Of a stretch of DNA of 5,982 bases, positions 1-5,201 are shown piece after piece. The DNA comes from Desulfuromonadaceae bacterium (GTDB taxonomy: Bacteria; Desulfobacterota; Desulfuromonadia; Desulfuromonadales; Geopsychrobacteraceae). Under the pieces are notes generated by a model, which did not search any database, was not told the origin of the DNA, and saw only the letters and a program-made list of their open reading frames with translations. A program made the position numbers and the translations under genes. The first letter of the stretch is position 1; the number at the start of each line of letters is the position of its first letter. The DNA lies in NCBI GenBank assembly GCA_016744555.1, contig JADGED010000154.1:1-5982 (forward strand). Direction: 5' to 3'.

Positions 1-24
1 TGCCTAAACAGCCTGAAAGAGTAG
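1..24 (+). CDS. Possible 3' end of an upstream gene (partial)
   Basis: The first frame reads seven sense codons (CLNSLKE) and then TAG at 22-24, just before the 26-heme cytochrome gene. The tight packing of everything downstream makes it plausible that this is the C-terminus of the preceding operon gene. Seven codons cannot identify it. The frame shared with the next gene is also open to the left edge, so an untranslated leader is an equally possible reading. Confidence 0.3.
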   Translation, partial: CLNSLKE

Positions 25-29
25 TGCCA

Positions 30-1973
30 ATGCGACAACAATTCACTTACGCTGGAGCAATTATAATTCTACTAACAAGTTGTTTATTGTTATATGGCTG
101 TGCTGCTCCAGCGCCGGAATTAAAGCGGATGGTTAAAGACTGCCTCGACTGCCACTCTGAGTACCTGCCGCTAACAACGGAAAACAACGTTCACGCCCCG
201 CTAAAACAGAGATCATGTAATGGTTGTCATCGTAACCATGGCTTGATTGGTGAGGCCTACTTGAAAACTAGCAAAGAGAATCTGTGCCTCTCGTGCCACC
301 GCAACATCAGCAAGAGTGGCAACGGGGAAACCGCACCGCTGCCCCATGCTCCCGTGGCCCAAGGGCAATGTTTAGAGTGTCATCAACCACACAATAGCAG
401 TAACCAATTTTTACTTAACGCCACTGCACCACAACTTTGCTTTAAATGCCACGACAGCACCACCTTTACCCTTGCAGTTCGCCATCAACCCGTGGAAGAG
501 GGTTGCAACAACTGTCATGCGAGCCATAGCGCCAAAAACCCAGCGCTATTAAATAGTGAAGCAGACCAACAGTGCCTTAACTGTCACCAGAGTGAAACTA
601 TAGCTGCACGCCATAATGGCTACACCATAACGAATCGCTGCAACGATTGTCATTTGGTCCATTCTGCTACAGCAGAATCGTTGTTGCGGGAGTATGTTCA
701 TGCGCCAGTCAGACAGATGGAATGCGAAAGTTGTCACAATCAACCCGCAAGTTCCGAACCTTTTGCCCTGAAACAACAAGCTGCTGACCTCTGTCGCAAT
801 TGTCATGAAACACCACACGCAAACGACAATAGTAGTCAGCAACATGCTCCGGTGAAAAATGGCGATTGCTTTGCTTGCCATGCTGCACATGCAAGTGGCA
901 ATCCCGGCAGATTAAATAAACCGGTAGAGAAATTATGCTTCGACTGCCACCAGCAAGAGACGGAGACCGGTAGCATGCACGGTGCCTATAGGCAGGGAGA
1001 ATGTCTCGGTTGCCATAACCCCCACGAAACCCGTAATGGCCAACCAAGCTTGCTTAACGACCAACTAAACAATTTGTGCCAAAACTGCCATAATCAAGAA
1101 GAGACAAGCGCAACATTTACCCACGAACCGGCGCAGCAGCAACAGTGCTCAACTTGTCATTTCCCCCATAGTAGCCCACAAAAATCGCTATTAACGCAGC
1201 CGCAACAAAACCTTTGCCTTAGCTGCCATCCAAACATGCGGGAGGATCTCGCCAGACAAAACCTCCATGCCCCTGTGGCGACAGGTCAATGTTCCAGCTG
1301 CCACAACCCCCACGGCAGCGCTAATGCCCAACTACTACGGGGACAAGGGAAGCAACTTTGTAGCTCATGCCATGAAGACACTATGGATCAAGCGACCACA
1401 AAAACTGAGCATCAGCCGTTTGCTAGTGGTGAATGTCTAACGTGCCATTTACCCCACGCCAGCGACAATCCGGGGCTAGCAGTAAAGGCCAATAACGCCA
1501 TTTGCTACAGCTGCCACGAGCAATTGCAAACGACCGATAAACATCAGCATCAACCATTTAAAGCGGGGAACTGTGGCAGTTGTCACCAGCCCCATGGCAG
1601 TAGTCAGCCCCATTTTCTGCAGCAGACGTTGCCAGACTTATGCCTCAATTGCCACGACACCGATCGCTACTGGAGTCAGGGGGTAGCACATGCTCCCGCC
1701 CGACAAGGGCAATGTAGCCAATGCCACAACATGCACTCGGCACCACGGGCAAACTTATTGAACCGCCCCACGAGTCAATTATGTACCCCTTGCCACGACT
1801 TAACGACGCAGGAACTGGCAATCCACCATAGCGGCATTGCTCCGGGGATCGACAGTTGCCTGAGCTGTCACGATAGCCATGGTGGACCCGATCGCTCCCT
1901 CACGTTCCCAGTCAAGCATGAGCCATTTGTCCAAAAAAATTGTGCTGCCTGTCACAAGGAGGTGGCACCATGA
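30..1973 (+). CDS. 26-heme c-type cytochrome, predicted outer-membrane lipoprotein (doubled CXXCH modules)
   Basis: Predicted electron-transfer protein of 647 residues. The N-terminus has a charged start, a hydrophobic stretch (about residues 7-22) and a lipobox-like L-Y-G-C with the lipidated Cys at residue 24. Ala rather than Asp follows that Cys, which fits outer-membrane sorting. From residue 38 to 642 I count 26 CXXCH heme-binding motifs and no other domain. Most come in pairs: an H-x-P lead-in, then CXXCHxxH, a Leu-Leu segment, then LCXXCH. This is the pattern of the doubled-CXXCH (Paired_CXXCH_1) cytochromes, in which the extra His residues usually supply second axial ligands. ATG at 30 is preferred over the in-frame GTG at 24, because the purine-rich GAAAGAG at 15-21 lies 8 bases before it and only 2 before the GTG. 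The stop overlaps the next start by 4 bp, suggesting translational coupling. Known large cytochromes of this type act in periplasmic or outer-membrane conduits; the exact partner here is inferred. Heme content assumes every motif is loaded. Confidence 0.93.
   Translation: MRQQFTYAGAIIILLTSCLLLYGCAAPAPELKRMVKDCLDCHSEYLPLTTENNVHAPLKQRSCNGCHRNHGLIGEAYLKTSKENLCLSCHRNISKSGNGETAPLPHAPVAQGQCLECHQPHNSSNQFLLNATAPQLCFKCHDSTTFTLAVRHQPVEEGCNNCHASHSAKNPALLNSEADQQCLNCHQSETIAARHNGYTITNRCNDCHLVHSATAESLLREYVHAPVRQMECESCHNQPASSEPFALKQQAADLCRNCHETPHANDNSSQQHAPVKNGDCFACHAAHASGNPGRLNKPVEKLCFDCHQQETETGSMHGAYRQGECLGCHNPHETRNGQPSLLNDQLNNLCQNCHNQEETSATFTHEPAQQQQCSTCHFPHSSPQKSLLTQPQQNLCLSCHPNMREDLARQNLHAPVATGQCSSCHNPHGSANAQLLRGQGKQLCSSCHEDTMDQATTKTEHQPFASGECLTCHLPHASDNPGLAVKANNAICYSCHEQLQTTDKHQHQPFKAGNCGSCHQPHGSSQPHFLQQTLPDLCLNCHDTDRYWSQGVAHAPARQGQCSQCHNMHSAPRANLLNRPTSQLCTPCHDLTTQELAIHHSGIAPGIDSCLSCHDSHGGPDRSLTFPVKHEPFVQKNCAACHKEVAP
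141..1955 (+). repeat. Tandem two-heme protein modules (26 CXXCH)
   Basis: The coding sequence is built of about eleven consecutive two-heme modules of roughly 45-50 residues, plus single motifs (1, 8, 25 and 26). Each module follows H-x-P-(4-5)-G-x-C-x-x-C-H-x-x-H, then Leu-Leu, then L-C-x-x-C-H. The repeat is clear in protein but strongly diverged in DNA, which implies old duplication and selection on the heme frame rather than recent slippage. Confidence 0.85.
1956..1962 (+). promoter_or_regulatory. Strong Shine-Dalgarno site inside the preceding gene
   Basis: AAGGAGG, a near-perfect anti-16S match, sits 7 bases before ATG 1970. It is encoded by the last codons of the 26-heme gene. It decides the start of the 16-heme gene against an in-frame TTG at 1940, which would put ten Cys/Gly-rich residues in front of a normal signal peptide. 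Confidence 0.85.
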
Positions 1974-3163
1974 GCAATATCGGTAACCCTAGCCAACTGC
2001 TGCGAACTTTAATTTTAGCTGCCGGATTAATTGCAATTGCCCTCACGGCAACCGCAACTGAACTATGCTATGATTGTCACGATCGCACTTTGTTTGAGAA
2101 AAAGATAATTCATACACCAGTGGCCAAACAACGGTGTGATCAGTGCCACAACCCCCATTTGGCTCGCCATGAAGGACTTCTCCATCAACAAAACGAAAAG
2201 TTATGCGCCAGTTGTCACCAAACACTGCTGGAAAAAATTGGGCAACAAGAGTTTCCACATCAGCCCGCAGAGCAGGGGCAGTGCCTCCTTTGTCATGACC
2301 CTCACGCATCACAGCAGCCCAAATTGCTGCGAGATAAAATGGATCAACTCTGCCTGAATTGCCATAAAGAGTTAGAGCCAGTAAAAAGTGTCCGCCACAC
2401 ACCTTTTTTACGGGGTCAATGTTCCACCTGTCACACCGCCCACAGCAGTGAACAACCAATGCTTCTGCGTAAAAACAGTGCCGCCCTTTGCCTTGGTTGT
2501 CACCCCAACAACAACAGCTTGCGGCAGAAACATTTGAATCGCAATCTAAACAAGATTGATTGCCTCGAATGCCATAACCCGCACCAGTCTGAAAACTCAG
2601 CCCTGTTACGTGCGACCCAACATCAACCCTTTAAGCGGGGGGAGTGTCAAAGCTGTCATGGCCAAAAGCTTAGTGGTGACCTCTGTATGAGTTGCCATAC
2701 CACCATAATGGAGAGCTTCAACCAGCAGTTTAATCACATTGTCCCTAGCACCAATGGATCATTTTGCTTTGAATGCCATACGCCCCATGCGAGCCAGCAA
2801 GTCGGATTAGTTCGTGGCTACCCCGGTGAAGTCTGCCGTAATTGCCATGCGGGTAAATTTGAACGACGTAAAAACAGCGCACATCTCCACCCAAACGCTG
2901 ATCGCTGTCTCGATTGTCACCAACTCCATGGAGCCACACAGCCAGCTATGCTTAAAGGTGGTGGAGATAAAGCCTGTGCCGATTGTCACGAAAAGCACAA
3001 TAATTTCAGCCACCCTACCGGTGATAAGGCACACGATCCACGCAATGGTCAGGCGATGACCTGTGTCTCTTGCCACGATCCTTGTAATGGCACGCTCTAC
3101 AAATACAACCTGCGCGGCACCAGCGATAAAGGTCTGTGCATTCAATGTCATGCGGGGTATTGA
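1970..3163 (+). CDS. 16-heme periplasmic or secreted c-type cytochrome (doubled CXXCH modules)
   Basis: Predicted electron-transfer cytochrome of 397 residues. Residues 1-29 are a Sec signal peptide (hydrophobic 14-25, likely cleavage after the T-A-T-A segment) with no lipobox, so the protein should be soluble in the periplasm or exported further. Sixteen CXXCH motifs run from residue 33 to 394. The first part repeats the same module as the gene upstream (H-x-P, CXXCHxPH, Leu-Leu-Arg, LCXXCH), so the two are probably paralogues. The C-terminal part differs: motifs 9 and 10 (residues 226 and 239) are unusually close. Motif 15 (365-369) is followed by D-P-Cys (Cys 372) where the family usually has D-P-His. 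The ATG overlaps the upstream stop (ATGA) behind a strong ribosome site. It probably works with the 26-heme lipoprotein as a periplasm-to-surface relay; this is inferred from operon pairing, not from any diagnostic domain. Confidence 0.92.
   Translation: MSNIGNPSQLLRTLILAAGLIAIALTATATELCYDCHDRTLFEKKIIHTPVAKQRCDQCHNPHLARHEGLLHQQNEKLCASCHQTLLEKIGQQEFPHQPAEQGQCLLCHDPHASQQPKLLRDKMDQLCLNCHKELEPVKSVRHTPFLRGQCSTCHTAHSSEQPMLLRKNSAALCLGCHPNNNSLRQKHLNRNLNKIDCLECHNPHQSENSALLRATQHQPFKRGECQSCHGQKLSGDLCMSCHTTIMESFNQQFNHIVPSTNGSFCFECHTPHASQQVGLVRGYPGEVCRNCHAGKFERRKNSAHLHPNADRCLDCHQLHGATQPAMLKGGGDKACADCHEKHNNFSHPTGDKAHDPRNGQAMTCVSCHDPCNGTLYKYNLRGTSDKGLCIQCHAGY
2066..3151 (+). repeat. Two-heme protein modules (16 CXXCH)
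   Basis: The first eight motifs keep the paired spacing seen in the upstream cytochrome; for example, motifs 6 and 7 begin about 23 residues apart with a Leu-Leu segment between them. After motif 8 the spacing becomes irregular. Some units share recognisable DNA with the neighbour: the CATCAACC...AAGCGGGG stretch at 2621-2642 resembles 1548-1569. This supports common origin of the two arrays. Confidence 0.75.
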
Positions 3164-3164
3164 T

Positions 3165-4058
3165 ATGAAGATTATTTGGAACCATAAAACCATAATCAAA
3201 GCTTTATTCGTGGCGGTGGCCATTTGTTCATTGGCTCCACTATCAGCCGCCGCAAAAAAGTCGGCGTTGATTAGCCAATTGGTTTTCCCCGCCACCGGTG
3301 AGGTCTCTGCCCCGGCATCATTAACACTGGATCTAGAACGGCAACGCTATTACGTAATTGACAGCCAAGGGGGACGTCTCCTCTCTATCGACAAGGACGG
3401 GAACCCTCTCGATGACTTTACTGCGCTAGGAAAACTGCTTAAACCGACGGCAATGACATTTGCCCGGCCAGGAAAAATGTGGCTGGTTGAACGGGCGGAT
3501 AATTCGCTCCTCTACATCGATATGAAAACCCAAATAATTCGCAAATTTAATCTCCATGGCACCGATGGTAAAGCATTGGTGCCAGATCGCATTGCAACCG
3601 ATGCGAACCATCGGCTCTATCTAACCGATCGTCGTAGTGGCAGAATTTACGCTTTAGATGACAATCTAAAAATTGCTGTCGCCTTTGCACCACCGGCGGG
3701 GGGACATTTTATCGATTTTAAGATCAAGGGTGACCAAGTTTGGGCACTAGAACGCACTAATGGTGATATTTATAGCTTCAGCCTTAGCGGCAAACAGAAA
3801 AACCGGATCCAATTGGAGCATGAACTCGACACTCCAGTGTCGCTGGAAGTTGACGCTCAGCAACATCTATACGTCCTTGACCGCGCCCTAGCTAAAATCT
3901 ATCGGTTCAGCAGTAAGGGGAAGTATATTGAAACATTAGGGCAAAAAGGCTATCGCCGGGGTCAACTTAACTACCCGTCACAGCTATTATTAGATTGGCA
4001 ACAACGATTGTGCATTGTTAATCAGGGAAATGATCGGATTGAGGTATTCAGTCACTAA
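3165..4058 (+). CDS. Secreted six-bladed NHL-repeat beta-propeller protein
   Basis: A 297-residue protein with a Sec signal peptide (positively charged 1-12, hydrophobic 13-26, Ser-Ala-Ala-Ala before Lys 31) and then six beta-propeller blades. Typical NHL-like strands recur in each: Y-Y-V-I-D, M-W-L-V-E, L-Y-L-T-D, V-W-A-L-E, L-Y-V-L-D and L-C-I-V-N, each followed by a short turn and a strand such as G-R-I-Y-A-L or A-K-I-Y-R-F. The last blades carry the classic G-Q-L-x-x-P-S lead-in. It has no CXXCH and so does not bind heme itself. NHL propellers are usually protein- or ligand-binding scaffolds. Between two large cytochromes and an OmcS-like subunit, a role in cytochrome assembly, export or filament morphology is likely. 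As I recall, a beta-propeller-like protein is also encoded in the omcS-companion cluster of Geobacter. ATG 3165 was chosen because it begins the signal peptide, follows GGGG at 3153-3156 and sits one base after the upstream stop. Confidence 0.85.
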   Translation: MKIIWNHKTIIKALFVAVAICSLAPLSAAAKKSALISQLVFPATGEVSAPASLTLDLERQRYYVIDSQGGRLLSIDKDGNPLDDFTALGKLLKPTAMTFARPGKMWLVERADNSLLYIDMKTQIIRKFNLHGTDGKALVPDRIATDANHRLYLTDRRSGRIYALDDNLKIAVAFAPPAGGHFIDFKIKGDQVWALERTNGDIYSFSLSGKQKNRIQLEHELDTPVSLEVDAQQHLYVLDRALAKIYRFSSKGKYIETLGQKGYRRGQLNYPSQLLLDWQQRLCIVNQGNDRIEVFSH

Positions 4059-4063
4059 TTTTC

Positions 4064-4095
4064 AGGATTAAACTATGGGTATTACATGCGAATAA
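4064..4095 (+). promoter_or_regulatory. Start region of the OmcS-like gene with an overlapping six-codon mini-ORF
   Basis: AGGA at 4064-4067 is 7 bases before an ATG at 4075. That frame encodes only MGITCE and stops at 4093-4095, overlapping the true start at 4086. The real gene itself has only a weak GGG (4077-4079) at proper spacing. The layout is consistent with translational coupling or a leader peptide but could be chance. Confidence 0.3.
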
Positions 4096-5186
4096 CTTCA
4101 ACATATTTTGCGCTACTTAACAAGCTGGGGCGACCATTGGCAATAATTGCTCTATTATTGTTGCCAGCCGGAACCGCTGTGGCCGAAGTTAAGGGGAGCT
4201 GCTCCGATTGCCACACCATGCATAACAGTCAAGACAACTCGGTACTCAATAGCAGTGCAAATACCGAAGCACTATTACGCCAAGATTGTGTCGGCTGCCA
4301 TACCGGCAGCAATGATGGTAGTAACACCACCCCCTATGTCCACAACACGTTGAACTTGACCGATAGTGGTGCCGAATATGGCTACTCTGGGATTGAAGCA
4401 CACACCCTAGCCGGCGGCACCTTTAAGTATGTAAAGAACAATGACCGCATGGGACACAATGTAGTTGGCATCACCGATCCAGACCTTACGTTATTCGTCC
4501 CCCCTGGCTATGCAAGCGGTGGCCTACCCGCTGCTGACGGGACTACTCCGGGAACCGCTGGTAACTGGAACAACGCTCAGATAACTTGTGCTGGTACTAC
4601 GGGGTGTCATGGTAGCCACGCTACCGATAACAACGTTAACGCTATTCGTGGTGCTCACCATCAAGGTAGCAGCGATGCAATTATTCCTGGCTCTGATACC
4701 AGCCCGGCAGCCGGTTACCGCATGTTGGTTGGCATTAGTGGGTTTGAAGCGAGTAACTGGGAGTATCAGCCTAGTGCCACAGAGCATAACCAATATAAAG
4801 GGATCGACAGTCCCGGCCAAACGCACGATACATCGACTATCAGTTATTTTTGTGCCGAATGTCACGGCACTTACCATCAAAGTAGCGGCACGAGTTCCCC
4901 TTGGCTCCGTCATCCAACCGACTTTGCCATTAGTAACACCGCTGATACTTCAGAATATTGGGAATATGGTGGGGTCGGCAATAGCTACCTACCAGCTACC
5001 CCCCTTGCAAGTTCAGATGTAAGTGCCGTTATTAGCACCATCAATTTCACTAGCAGTGACAGCATTATCAATTGCCTCTCCTGTCATCGCGCCCATGGTT
5101 CCCCTTACTATAAAGCGATGCGCTGGGGTTATATAGAGAGCAATGATGGCGGCTTATGTAGCAACTGTCACACCTCGAAAAATTAA
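4086..5186 (+). CDS. OmcS-like hexaheme cytochrome, candidate extracellular nanowire subunit
   Basis: A 366-residue exported cytochrome. Residues 1-33 are a Sec signal peptide ending A-V-A. The first heme motif begins five residues into the mature chain, as in OmcS. Landmarks recalled from Geobacter OmcS recur in order: CSDCHTMHNS (39-48; OmcS CEGCHTMHNS), CVGCH (68-72), GHNVVG (123-128; GHNIVAG), GYRMLVG (210-216; AYRILGG), CAECHGTYH (256-264; CANCHTDIH), LRHP (274-277, identical), NCLSCHRAHGS (329-339; NCLSCHRAHAS) and a terminal LCSNCH (357-362; LCNKCH). The third OmcS motif (CSSCHDPHG) is replaced by C-AGTTG-CHGSH at 168-178, a CX5CH. OmcS subunits polymerise into micrometre-long filaments with stacked hemes; function here is inferred from this similarity. 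Mature length (333) is shorter than that of OmcS (about 400). The composition is rich in Ser, Thr, Asn and Gly and low in charge, unlike the neighbouring cytochromes, as expected for an extracellular filament protein. The alternative is a non-polymerising OmcT-type paralogue. Confidence 0.85.
   Translation: MRITSTYFALLNKLGRPLAIIALLLLPAGTAVAEVKGSCSDCHTMHNSQDNSVLNSSANTEALLRQDCVGCHTGSNDGSNTTPYVHNTLNLTDSGAEYGYSGIEAHTLAGGTFKYVKNNDRMGHNVVGITDPDLTLFVPPGYASGGLPAADGTTPGTAGNWNNAQITCAGTTGCHGSHATDNNVNAIRGAHHQGSSDAIIPGSDTSPAAGYRMLVGISGFEASNWEYQPSATEHNQYKGIDSPGQTHDTSTISYFCAECHGTYHQSSGTSSPWLRHPTDFAISNTADTSEYWEYGGVGNSYLPATPLASSDVSAVISTINFTSSDSIINCLSCHRAHGSPYYKAMRWGYIESNDGGLCSNCHTSKN
4587..4610 (+). other. 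CX5CH motif at the third heme position of the OmcS-like protein
   Basis: Codons for Cys 168, Ala, Gly, Thr, Thr, Gly, Cys 174 and His 175 replace the CXXCH expected here by alignment with OmcS. The downstream G-S-H keeps the second His three residues after the heme His. Five residues between the cysteines is not a standard heme-attachment spacing. Confidence 0.8.
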
Positions 5187-5201
5187 TGGTAATAGAAATC
5201 T

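Noticed and set aside
24..29. GTG at 24 as the start of the 26-heme gene
   Set aside because: It overlaps the TAG at 22-24, has only 2 bases to the purine-rich site, and ATG 30 gives the same signal peptide with better spacing.
549..1047. Two antisense open frames of about 110 codons within the 26-heme gene
   Set aside because: They are complementary shadows of the repeated CXXCH codons, with low-complexity predicted products and no start signals of note.
141..1955. CRISPR-like or DNA-level direct repeat array
   Set aside because: The periodicity is in the protein (heme modules); the DNA units are diverged and have no constant repeats with unique spacers.
1940..1969. TTG at 1940 as the start of the 16-heme gene
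   Set aside because: A strong AAGGAGG is correctly placed for ATG 1970, and the extra residues would spoil the signal peptide.
3063..3164. N-terminal extension of the NHL propeller gene back to 3063
   Set aside because: It would lie wholly inside the last heme motifs of the 16-heme gene in another frame, while the Sec signal peptide starts at ATG 3165.
2807..3295. Antisense open frame of about 160 codons across the cytochrome/propeller junction
   Set aside because: It spans two well-supported plus-strand genes, has no recognisable domain, and long antisense frames are common opposite Cys/His-rich repeats.
1661..3632. Recurrent CGATCG-type sites as a cyanobacterial HIP1 signal
   Set aside because: The full GCGATCGC octamer is not seen, and the number of GATCG-type sites is not clearly above chance for this length.
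4059..4085. Terminator or promoter between the propeller and OmcS-like genes
   Set aside because: The 27-base gap is AT-rich but has no stem-loop with a T-run, and no convincing -35/-10 pair.
4587..4610. The CX5CH as a frameshift artefact
   Set aside because: The reading frame on both sides carries conserved OmcS-like landmarks and the extra length is a whole number of codons (three residues), so a simple indel error does not explain it.
4588..5022. Overlapping plus-strand frame within the OmcS-like gene
   Set aside because: It is out of frame with a clear cytochrome and its hydrophobic translation has no domain or separate ribosome site.
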